Below are positions 27,707 to 35,019 of a DNA stretch of 36,108 nt, in pieces; position 1 is the stretch's first letter, and the number at the start of each line of letters is the position of its first letter. Position numbers and translations under genes: made by a program. The notes below the pieces were generated by a model. The model had not been told where the DNA came from. It made no database searches and saw only the letters and a program-made list of their open reading frames with translations. Source of the stretch: a virus; IMG/VR virus record IMGVR_UViG_3300029258_001273, positions 1-36,108 of that record; one strand, 5' to 3'.

Positions 27707-28705
27707 TTAGCCAAAGTACTTCATAAACTCAGCAGAGTCCTTGTCAATAGCAGCAATAAGTGCATTGCGCGAAGAATACTCTTTCTCGCCAACAACTATC
27801 TTATTACCACGCTTTCTAGCAATGTCATTTTTCAATAACGTATGTAATATCGTTTCTGGAACATCCACCCCCCGATTAAATGACAACACAAACTCATATT
27901 TAGCCCGAGGAGCAGCTTTCCTGTTTTTCTTGCTAGTTAGTTCTATCAAGTATCCCGTAGATTTTGTAACACCATTGACAGTTTTTGTTAGGTTCTTCTT
28001 CATCGCACTTTTTATTATTATGTCCGAATAGAAATCCAGAGCATGACCGCCAGGTCTAGTTGTCTTATCAAATGATATCGCACCTATGTTTGTCCGAACC
28101 TGATTAGTAAAATAAGCAAACCCAGGCTTTCCAGCAAGTTTCAATATTAGCTTACGCAGATTACGGGACATCGCCCTGGCTAATGGAGCTACAGATGGTA
28201 CATCACCTAATTCAGCTTTTGGGACTCCAGCGGATACCGAATCCAAACATATAATAAAAGGGGAGTAATCTTTCGACTTGTCAATAAAGTCAAAGATTCC
28301 TCCCCATGCATCCTCAATAGTCTCTGGAGCAGAGTACAACACTCTACTTAAGTCTATATCCTTATAACAACTAAGATGTTCATCATCAAGAGTGGACTCA
28401 AAGTCAATAAATACTGCCCATCCTCCTAGACGGTGAATCATCTGTATAAAGTAGTGACACAGCGCTGTTTTGCCTGTAGAGAAATTCCCAAACACTTCAA
28501 TAAGCTTTCCCCCAGGGATGCCTCTACCATCTGATAAAAATGTATCCATAAGAGGCAACCCAGTTGGAAACCAATGCTTAACCTTAGATATAGGGTCTTC
28601 CTCTGATAGCAACGAAAAAATAGACTTACCACCCGTAAGCTCAGATGCGTTCTTTTTTTTGGGGGTATTCTCAGTTTTCTTAACACTCGAGCGCTTTTTA
28701 GCCAT
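27707..28705 (-). CDS. RecA/UvsX-like recombinase
   Basis: 332 residues. Forms filaments on single-stranded DNA for strand exchange. Walker A GNFSTGKT (73-80), Walker B region FIICLDSVSAGV, a catalytic Glu in FIDFESTLD, FTNQVRTNIGAISF, and TRPGGHALDFYSD (loop 2 region, matching cellular GGNALKFYAS) all fit RecA. The basic N-terminal extension (KKRSSVKKTENTPKKK) is an addition. The start is ATG 28705; a GTG two codons upstream abuts the SSB stop. It immediately follows the SSB gene, a partner in recombination, within the operon. Confidence 0.93.
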   Translation of the reverse strand: MAKKRSSVKKTENTPKKKNASELTGGKSIFSLLSEEDPISKVKHWFPTGLPLMDTFLSDGRGIPGGKLIEVFGNFSTGKTALCHYFIQMIHRLGGWAVFIDFESTLDDEHLSCYKDIDLSRVLYSAPETIEDAWGGIFDFIDKSKDYSPFIICLDSVSAGVPKAELGDVPSVAPLARAMSRNLRKLILKLAGKPGFAYFTNQVRTNIGAISFDKTTRPGGHALDFYSDIIIKSAMKKNLTKTVNGVTKSTGYLIELTSKKNRKAAPRAKYEFVLSFNRGVDVPETILHTLLKNDIARKRGNKIVVGEKEYSSRNALIAAIDKDSAEFMKYFG

Positions 28706-28711
28706 GACCAC

Positions 28712-30064
28712 CTACTTTTTATTTTTTGTTGCTTTTTTGACAATAGCTTTTCCAGCCTTAGTACTCTTTTTTGCAGATGCCTTCTTTTCGAATTTCTTTT
28801 TAGTAACAGCGGAGTTAGCGACAGATTTGCCTTTCTTACCAGATACAGCGCTTCCTTTGTTCGAGCCACCGCTCTTGCCTTTAGCTCTAACAGCAGGCTT
28901 TTTCTTAACAACTGCCTTTTTAGCTTTCGCGTCGTCAGGGGCATCCTCAGCCTTAACGTAAGAAAGTTTCCCATTCTTCTTTCTCACCACTTTACCTTCG
29001 CCCTTGTCTTTTCTTGCTGCTTCAGTGGCACTTTCTACTACCTCGTCTTCATCGTCTTCCTCATCATCTTCTTCATCATCATCATCATCATCTTCATCTT
29101 CGTCCTCTTCGTCCTCTTCGTCCTCTTCGTCTTCATCATCTTCATCATCTTCGTCCTCTTCATCATCTTCGTCCTCTTCGTCCTCTTCGTCCTCTTCGTC
29201 TTCCTCATCATCTTCATCGTCATCTTCTTCGTCCTCTTCGTCCTCTTCGTCCTCTTCGTCCTCTTCGACATCATCAGAGTCAGCCTCTCCTATATCAGGA
29301 AGGTCGTCATCGTATTCATCAGCATCTAGCTCGATACCACATGTCTCAGCAAGTTCCCTAAAGTCAACCCCGATTTCTTCAGCGTATGTCTCTGCAAATT
29401 CTTGCAATTCAGGTTTTAAGTCCCATAAAGACTCCCATTTTGAATTTTCCATTGCAAGGATTAACTCGTCGTAATCATCAGCCAAGACAGATGGACTATC
29501 AGAAAAATGTGAGTTGTAGTTAGTATCGCGATTCTTGCCAGTTTTGCTAATAAAAAGGTCAAACCCTTCTTCAGGATGCGCAACATTGATATTATAATTA
29601 TTAACAGCTTCCCATACTACCTGAAATACTTGGTAAGGAGCGTCATAAACTTGAACACCAGTGCCGATGTCTTTTCGGTCAAGCACCCGCATAAAATACC
29701 TGACTTTAGGACGCAAAGCTTCTGCGACCTTTTCAATTATTTTTTGTTTAGCTTTAGTAGCACTCTCAAGCAAGTCAGGTAACAACTTACGAAGCTCGCA
29801 CACTAAGCAAGGTTTTCCGAAAGTTATATTAGGACATGTAAAAGGCTTTGAATCGAACCAGTGTCTACCAACCTTTTTAACCAGTACGTCACCCTTCCGA
29901 ACAACTGGCAATAAACGCAACTGAGCATTCTTTTTGCCCTTCATTGAAAAAAAGCTAGTGTCATCGTTTAGAGCAGGCATCATATCTGCACCCTGGTACT
30001 GCTCTATGCTACCAAAGTCAAACTTACTTTTAGCCTTTTTCAAAGGCTTTTTGGATTTTGCCAT
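28712..30064 (-). CDS. gp32-like single-stranded DNA-binding protein with acidic and basic tails
   Basis: 450 residues. The core (about 45-240) resembles T4 gp32: an OB-fold-like region with the zinc site His68...Cys77...Cys86-x2-Cys89 (RHWFDSKPFTCP, KPCLVCE), followed by FMRVLDRKD and APYQVFQV strands. Residues 262-342 are almost only Asp and Glu, and residues 351-450 are Lys/Ala-rich, like histone H1 or AlgP tails. Acidic SSB tails normally recruit partners; a basic tail after it is unusual. GAAGGAG precedes the ATG. A TTGACA promoter with A-tracts drives it. RecA follows. Confidence 0.87.
   Translation of the reverse strand: MAKSKKPLKKAKSKFDFGSIEQYQGADMMPALNDDTSFFSMKGKKNAQLRLLPVVRKGDVLVKKVGRHWFDSKPFTCPNITFGKPCLVCELRKLLPDLLESATKAKQKIIEKVAEALRPKVRYFMRVLDRKDIGTGVQVYDAPYQVFQVVWEAVNNYNINVAHPEEGFDLFISKTGKNRDTNYNSHFSDSPSVLADDYDELILAMENSKWESLWDLKPELQEFAETYAEEIGVDFRELAETCGIELDADEYDDDLPDIGEADSDDVEEDEEDEEDEEDEEDDDEDDEEDEEDEEDEEDEDDEEDEDDEDDEDEEDEEDEEDEDEDDDDDDEEDDEEDDEDEVVESATEAARKDKGEGKVVRKKNGKLSYVKAEDAPDDAKAKKAVVKKKPAVRAKGKSGGSNKGSAVSGKKGKSVANSAVTKKKFEKKASAKKSTKAGKAIVKKATKNKK
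29039..29281 (-). repeat. Degenerate GAA/GAC/GAT repeat encoding the SSB acidic tail
   Basis: About 80 codons of only Asp and Glu apart from rare others, built from repeated GAGGACGAA-type units (seen on the plus strand as tcctcttcg units). Such tracts change length by slippage, so the number of repeats may differ between isolates. The plus-strand reading frame gives a poly-serine artefact, not a gene. Confidence 0.85.
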
Positions 30065-30100
30065 AATTTCTCCTTCTAACAGGGTTGTTAATCATTTAGA

Positions 30101-30128
30101 ATTTTAGTCAAATTTTACTGAATGTCAA
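30101..30128 (-). promoter_or_regulatory. Sigma70-like promoter of the SSB-RecA-ParB-FEN operon
   Basis: Minus strand: perfect TTGACA (30128-30123), 16-base spacer, TAAAAT (30106-30101), about 35 bases before the SSB ATG. Three phased A-tracts lie directly upstream of the -35 box. The 16-base spacer matches those of the other two minus-strand promoters. Confidence 0.8.
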
Positions 30129-30130
30129 GT

Positions 30131-30156
30131 AAAAAAAGTAAAAAAATTCAAAAAAA
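30131..30156. promoter_or_regulatory. Three phased A7 tracts (UP element / bent DNA)
   Basis: On the plus strand A7 runs lie at 30131-30137, 30140-30146 and 30150-30156, centred 9-10 bases apart, so they are in helical phase. Read on the minus strand they are T7 runs immediately upstream of the -35 box. Phased A-tracts bend DNA and can bind the RNA polymerase alpha subunit, raising promoter strength. Confidence 0.65.
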
Positions 30157-30204
30157 TTCTATTTACACTTCATATTGTGTATACAAATTTATAAACACAG
30201 CTAG

Positions 30205-30245
30205 ACCGTTACCGGTTGCAAAAAAGTCCTTGACGACAGATGTCA
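30205..30245 (+). repeat. Intergenic repeat, copy C of three
   Basis: The plus strand reads CCGTTACCGGTTGC, then AAAAAAGTCC, then TTGACGACAGATGTCAC. It differs from copies A and B at a few positions in the middle and keeps the GACA-N2-TGTC half-sites seen in B. It abuts the stop codon of the gene ending at 30243 and precedes the SSB promoter, as copy B abuts the gp46 stop and precedes the packaging promoter. Confidence 0.85.
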
Positions 30246-30680
30246 CATATTAGAAATTAACGATATCATAGCCTTGCGATGCTCCAACGCATATACTATT
30301 GAATTTAGCTTATCGAGCTTATCCTCGGCTAAACGAATCTTATGCGCTAATTTAGCTATATCTTGGTTATTTGATACAGTCATTAATCCCTCAATAACTT
30401 TATTGCTAACAAAATTGTAAGAGTTTTCCGCCACTGAAAAATGTCTGAAATAATCCTCAGAATAGACAACTTCATATTCAAATCTGAGAGACCTCAATTT
30501 TTTCTTGACTCTATCTCTAAGATTTCTCCAAAAATAGTACTCCTCAGCATGTGTATGCAAAATAGCGTCAAAGTCCGCACTTCTTAAATCTAAAGAAACA
30601 GATGCTTCAAATGTGTACACCACACCATCCACTTTTACAGATACACTAGACATCTTAAACACACTTGTTTTATCCTTCAT
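30243..30680 (-). CDS. Unknown 145-residue protein downstream of the DNA polymerase
   Basis: The ATG at 30680 (GGAGGG eight bases upstream) lies just inside the end of the polymerase gene (11-base overlap). The N-terminus is beta-rich (VSVKVDGVVYTFEASVSL), the rest helical with many Arg/Lys and a terminal coiled coil (KIRLAEDKLDKLNSIVYALE). Not recognised. It is the last gene before repeat C and the SSB promoter, so it probably ends the helicase-primase-polymerase operon. Confidence 0.7.
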   Translation of the reverse strand: MKDKTSVFKMSSVSVKVDGVVYTFEASVSLDLRSADFDAILHTHAEEYYFWRNLRDRVKKKLRSLRFEYEVVYSEDYFRHFSVAENSYNFVSNKVIEGLMTVSNNQDIAKLAHKIRLAEDKLDKLNSIVYALEHRKAMISLISNM

Positions 30681-33600
30681 AATAATTACCCTCCAACAAA
30701 TCTGCGTCAACTTCGTTTTGGCGCTCTAGCGACTTATTAAGTAATTTGCTGATATTTATGTCCGTAATTTCACCTTCTAAAGACACCATATCCCTCCAAT
30801 TAACCCCAATATCAGCATCAGCCTTAATGGGAACTTGGTTAAAAAAATCCCAATTAATACCCAATTTCTTAGTAAATATAAGATTAGAGTACTCAGGTAC
30901 ATGCTCCATGATATGAATAAGTTTCTGTATAACTTCAACAGCGTACTCCCGTTTCACATCCACGTCAATAGCATCATGTATAACAGCGAATGTTTTAGCC
31001 TTCTCAACATCCTGCTTAATTAACCAATCGTCAAAAGCTATCAGGCTACATAATGTTAAATCACTAGCAGTAGATTGTATAACATGATTCGCCGCCTGGC
31101 GTTCAGACTTACTTAAAGTTCCATATAGATGCGGAGAATCATAGCCTGCTATTTTTCTTAAATACGACGCGAGAAGAGCCTCAGCAAAACGCCTAACACG
31201 ACCAAACGCTGATACAGCCACTCCATCCTCATACATTTTGCCCTTAACATTCTGGATAAATTCCTCGACGCCAGGATACGCTTCAAAAAATCTACCAATA
31301 TAAAGCTCAGCTTCGTCTTCCTCGATAACAATGCCCTCACCTTCTAATATGTTTACTATACCACCAGCGGTAATACCGTATATAACCCCAAAATTGACTC
31401 TCTTAGCCACAGTTCTCATTAGAACCTGTTTATCCTTATCATACGAATTATACTCTTCCTCAGATATTCCATATATTGACAACATGGTTAGCCTGTGCAA
31501 ATCCTTGCCCTCTTTGTAAGCAGACATCATTTTCTCATCGCCACTCAGCGCTGCAAGAACACGTAGTTCCAACTGAGAGTAGTCAATACTAAGAATAAGA
31601 CCATCATCCCCATATCTAGACACTACAAGTCGTTTAACATGTCCTGCACTTTTGTTAGGAATATTTTGGAGATTTGGAGATACACTGCTCAACCTACCTG
31701 TAACAGTAGTTGAAAGCATAAACCTTCCATGGATATAACCATTATTTGCCCGAGCCATCTTGTAAAAGGGCTTAAGGTATGTCCCATAAGTCTTATCAAC
31801 TCCTCTATAATTCAGTATTAACCCACATAAGTCACAGTCATGCCTAGCGGATAAAGTTGTCATAACGTTATTGTTTGTCGATGGTAGCTTCGCCTTTTTT
31901 GTGAGGGCAATCACAGGCAAACCTAAAAACTTTTTGTCAAAAAGTATAACCCTAAGCTGGGGATGAGAACGTATCGTAAACTTCTTAACCGTTTTTCCAA
32001 CTACACCTTTTTCACGTAGTTTTGGTAACAATTTTTTGTATCTTCTAATGACGTGGTGACTACTTATCTTAGACTTATATATTTTGCGCGTTCTCTTAAA
32101 AATATTCTTAATTACGCGGGCAATGTCAATATCAATAAACATACCATTATGTTCCATACGTGTGAGCGCAATTGTAGCTTTTGGCATCAACTTGTACGCC
32201 ACAGGGTTACTAACAGATACCATAAAATCTTTGGATTTCTCCCGAAAAGATTTACTAATACGGTCAGTGGCTATGACATCCATAGCGTTATACTCCCCAA
32301 ATTTCTTCTTTGACATAGAGAACACAAGATTCCGCTTAAATATATCCTCATCGCGTACGTAGTCAGAATAGTCACTTAAACCCGCATATCGAGTAGCTAA
32401 CGCCTTTAACCCATGAGTACCCTGCTGTTCAGTTACAAGACTGTAATGAGTCAGCAATGTATCCTCTACAAGATTATTAACCTCAAACCCCCACTTCTCA
32501 AGAATAAACAACACGTCAAATTTAGCATTATGGGCTATTTTCCTAATATTAGACTTAAGAATGAGTTCCGCTAGTTTGCGATTCTTATTAAGTACCGAGT
32601 CTTTAATATCAGGGTGGTAAGTATATAAAGTAACAGCTTTATCACTTCCATATGTAAATGCAATAGATACAATTCTAGACGTCGAAGAAAATGGGTTAAG
32701 AGCGTCATTCTCAACATCAGCTACGGAAGCTGTCTCAATATCAAATGCAGTTTTCTTTGTACCAATAAGCATTTTCTGAATTACTTTCTCAGCCTTAACC
32801 ACGCTCTTTTCAGTTTTCGAAATAACAATATCAAAAGATTCATCCACAGACGCATCGCCAGTCAAGAAGTCTTTTAGACGCTTCAAGTAGAATACGTAAT
32901 CTCCGTAAACATTCATATTACGGAGTATATAAGCAGGATGCCACATAGGAAACATCTTAAACGTACCCATACTAAGCTCTATATCCCGAATATTACCGAC
33001 ATAAGTTCCTATTCTAGCGTCTTTATCATTCAGTAGTATCTTAAGCGGGGACCCGCCAAGAGGCACAATCACAGATGGATTTAGCTCTTTAATCTTATCC
33101 GCTAAAAATGCTGAACACGGTATCATTTCAGTAAATGAGGGTGTCTTATTCTCATTTGGTCTACAACACACAACATTATCTATATACCAACTACATTTAG
33201 ATGACTTAGTTATACCAGAATCCCGAATAGCATCTTGTAATATTTTACCAGATTCCCCAACAAAAACTTTGCCGAGCTTATCTTCCATGTAACCAGGCGC
33301 TTCGCCAACAAACAGTATAGCAGGGTCGGTATTTCCACGTCCAGAAACCTTATAGGTATTTACGTAATAATCCTCTTGCTGCTTACTAGCTTTGCCCTTA
33401 AATTTATCCATAATAGGGGAACCAGTGCATGGATACATGTAACAATGCAAACAACCGGCGTTAAACCAACGCTTAATCTTAGCATCCTTGCTATCTTTTA
33501 ATTCCGCAGGATAGTGTAAGTTTAGTTGCGGTTGCGAAACCAGCGACGTATGCTTTCTTTTAGCTGCTCTAATTTTATCTCGTCGTCTAATGATACGCTT

Positions 33601-33699
33601 ATCGAAATCCTCTTCTTCTTCGTGACCCGCGCTCCGGGGCAACTCATCTCGTTTATCAACTCTATCTGAACCTTTTGGTTTTTTGCCTTTTTTAGCCAT
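30670..33699 (-). CDS. UDG / 3'-5' exonuclease / family A DNA polymerase fusion
   Basis: 1009 residues. N-terminal region: family 4-type uracil-DNA glycosylase, with GCLHC (Cys83, Cys86) plus Cys178/179 and Cys195 as likely Fe-S ligands, FVGEAPGYMED (130-140), KVFVGESGKILQDA, NVVCCRPNENKTPSF and WHPAYILR (253-260). Middle: DnaQ-like exonuclease with DIETAS (Asp320, Glu322), HNAKFDVLF (Asp395) and YNAMD (Asp474). C-terminal: family A polymerase, motif A DYSQLELR (706-713), motif B RTVAKRVNFGVIYG (762-775) and motif C HDA (908-910; usual HDE, so Glu is Ala910). UDG-polymerase fusions are known, from memory, in SPO1-type phages. The 5' exonuclease is a separate gene. Confidence 0.93.
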   Translation of the reverse strand: MAKKGKKPKGSDRVDKRDELPRSAGHEEEEDFDKRIIRRRDKIRAAKRKHTSLVSQPQLNLHYPAELKDSKDAKIKRWFNAGCLHCYMYPCTGSPIMDKFKGKASKQQEDYYVNTYKVSGRGNTDPAILFVGEAPGYMEDKLGKVFVGESGKILQDAIRDSGITKSSKCSWYIDNVVCCRPNENKTPSFTEMIPCSAFLADKIKELNPSVIVPLGGSPLKILLNDKDARIGTYVGNIRDIELSMGTFKMFPMWHPAYILRNMNVYGDYVFYLKRLKDFLTGDASVDESFDIVISKTEKSVVKAEKVIQKMLIGTKKTAFDIETASVADVENDALNPFSSTSRIVSIAFTYGSDKAVTLYTYHPDIKDSVLNKNRKLAELILKSNIRKIAHNAKFDVLFILEKWGFEVNNLVEDTLLTHYSLVTEQQGTHGLKALATRYAGLSDYSDYVRDEDIFKRNLVFSMSKKKFGEYNAMDVIATDRISKSFREKSKDFMVSVSNPVAYKLMPKATIALTRMEHNGMFIDIDIARVIKNIFKRTRKIYKSKISSHHVIRRYKKLLPKLREKGVVGKTVKKFTIRSHPQLRVILFDKKFLGLPVIALTKKAKLPSTNNNVMTTLSARHDCDLCGLILNYRGVDKTYGTYLKPFYKMARANNGYIHGRFMLSTTVTGRLSSVSPNLQNIPNKSAGHVKRLVVSRYGDDGLILSIDYSQLELRVLAALSGDEKMMSAYKEGKDLHRLTMLSIYGISEEEYNSYDKDKQVLMRTVAKRVNFGVIYGITAGGIVNILEGEGIVIEEDEAELYIGRFFEAYPGVEEFIQNVKGKMYEDGVAVSAFGRVRRFAEALLASYLRKIAGYDSPHLYGTLSKSERQAANHVIQSTASDLTLCSLIAFDDWLIKQDVEKAKTFAVIHDAIDVDVKREYAVEVIQKLIHIMEHVPEYSNLIFTKKLGINWDFFNQVPIKADADIGVNWRDMVSLEGEITDINISKLLNKSLERQNEVDADLLEGNYYEG

Positions 33700-33998
33700 A
33701 TTAACCTCTTATTCCGGTAAGACCACGTTATTACATCAACTCCCTGATTCTTGTTAAGGGGGATACCTCTAAGCACCTTGGTAATAAATTTACTAACAGT
33801 TTTAGCATCAAATCTGACATTTCCCACACCCTTATAAATTTTTTTGGTCTCAGACCTTTTTTTACTCTGACGTTTTAGGGCAAATTTGATTTTACGACCA
33901 GAGTTAAACTTATCAACACACTCATGCCTACACGGCTGCGTTAAACACTTAGGATATTTGAACTTTCCAAAACATTTTTTAACGAAACTTTCGCCCAT
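33522..33998 (-). CDS. Zinc-binding basic protein overlapping the polymerase start
   Basis: 158 residues from the ATG at 33998 (GAGGAGG nine bases upstream). The N-terminal cysteines (KKCFGKFKYPKCLTQPCRHE then C) form a likely four-Cys zinc site; then a strongly basic linker and a middle with KTVSKFITKVLRGIPLN. The C-terminal ISISVSLDDEIKLEQLKESI segment overlaps the polymerase frame by 178 bases. The polymerase N-terminus in that overlap is a low-complexity basic tail, so both frames are plausible. The 5' end overlaps the primase end by 20 bases. The function is unknown. Confidence 0.68.
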   Translation of the reverse strand: MGESFVKKCFGKFKYPKCLTQPCRHECVDKFNSGRKIKFALKRQSKKRSETKKIYKGVGNVRFDAKTVSKFITKVLRGIPLNKNQGVDVITWSYRNKRLIWLKKAKNQKVQIELINEMSCPGARVTKKKRISISVSLDDEIKLEQLKESIRRWFRNRN

Positions 33999-35019
33999 TT
34001 TCAAACACCTCCTCGAGCTTATTACGCATAGCCTGTCCTTGGTTATACACTATCCTACGTCTTATATACCTATCTATAGTATGCCGATTGTCAAAAGGGT
34101 CTCCATGTTCCAACTCTATAAAAGACACCGTAGACTCCGTCTGAGTTGACAAATACCTACAGGTTCTACGAATAACCTCTATAGGTACGTCTGAATCAAA
34201 GCATATGGTAAATTCCCTAGCGTCTAGTCGTCGTAACACCTCAGCTTGTTGCGGAGTAATAAAATGACCTAGAACTGCAAGAGAACGTCCTGGGAAAGCA
34301 AATGTATCAAAAACTCCCTCGACAATAAAAACATGAGATGTATCGACCAGCCAATCGAGACCATATACAACATATTTCTTAGAAGTTCCAGGATGCAAGG
34401 ATTTAGGTTTACCTGCAATGACCGACCTGCTAGTAAAATATACAAATTTTCCATGCATGTAAACTGGAAATATAAGCCTACCACTGTACTGTCCAGACAC
34501 AGTGTACCCCATTGGTATTAACGACATTTCTTTATCAGTTACACCGCGATAACGCTTCAAATACGTTAAAAAAAGCTTATCAACAATATCCTTAGAATTG
34601 ATACTGAGTGCCGTATACCCTTTAGGCAACTCTACAGGCTCGACTGAGTCACTACTATCGTCTTTATAGAATACATCGTTCAGAAATGTTTTTATCTTAG
34701 TAGGTATAGCTACAAACAAGTCAGGGTCGTCAATGCCAAGGTCATAGAAAAGTTTAATTAATACCCCAGCCCCATACCCACATTTATGACACAGTGCCTT
34801 ACCCTTTTTAAGACTAACATGCAGGTGACCTATAACTGAATTCCCACTGCTTTCACAAAAAGGGCACTCAAAGTTATATTCCCCGCCTGTCCGTGTGAAA
34901 TCCCCCAAAACTCTTTTCAAAGCCGATAACGCGCTTTTACTGCTTATTCTTGCGCTTTTTGGATAATTCTTCACCGACAGTTCTGGAATCAGTTTTCTTA
35001 AATCTTCGCCGTTTCTCAT
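33979..35019 (-). CDS. DnaG-type primase
   Basis: 346 residues from the ATG at 35019; an ATG at 35073 without a ribosome site is the alternative. Synthesises RNA primers. The CHC2-like zinc site is CPFC (52-55) and CHKC (77-80), here four cysteines, in FECPFCESSGNS and LCHKCGYGAG. The TOPRIM metal motifs are FIVEGVFD (231-238, Glu234) and TICFDSD (271-277). It is smaller than cellular DnaG and lacks the C-terminal helicase-binding domain. The start overlaps the helicase end by 83 bases in a different frame. Helicase and primase adjacency supports a primosome. Confidence 0.9.
   Translation of the reverse strand: MRNGEDLRKLIPELSVKNYPKSARISSKSALSALKRVLGDFTRTGGEYNFECPFCESSGNSVIGHLHVSLKKGKALCHKCGYGAGVLIKLFYDLGIDDPDLFVAIPTKIKTFLNDVFYKDDSSDSVEPVELPKGYTALSINSKDIVDKLFLTYLKRYRGVTDKEMSLIPMGYTVSGQYSGRLIFPVYMHGKFVYFTSRSVIAGKPKSLHPGTSKKYVVYGLDWLVDTSHVFIVEGVFDTFAFPGRSLAVLGHFITPQQAEVLRRLDAREFTICFDSDVPIEVIRRTCRYLSTQTESTVSFIELEHGDPFDNRHTIDRYIRRRIVYNQGQAMRNKLEEVFENGRKFR

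Noticed and set aside
28438-28974. Minus-strand frame of 178 codons across the SSB/RecA junction
   Set aside because: Alternative frame of the Lys/Ala-rich SSB tail and RecA start; repetitive Leu/Arg/Lys content and no domain.
29039-29281. Possible CRISPR-like or tandem DNA repeat array
   Set aside because: The units are 3-9 bp codon repeats with no unique spacers; they encode the SSB acidic tail.
29004-29474. Plus-strand frame encoding a long poly-serine protein
   Set aside because: It is the antisense of the Asp/Glu codon repeat in the SSB gene, has no ribosome site, and runs against the operon.
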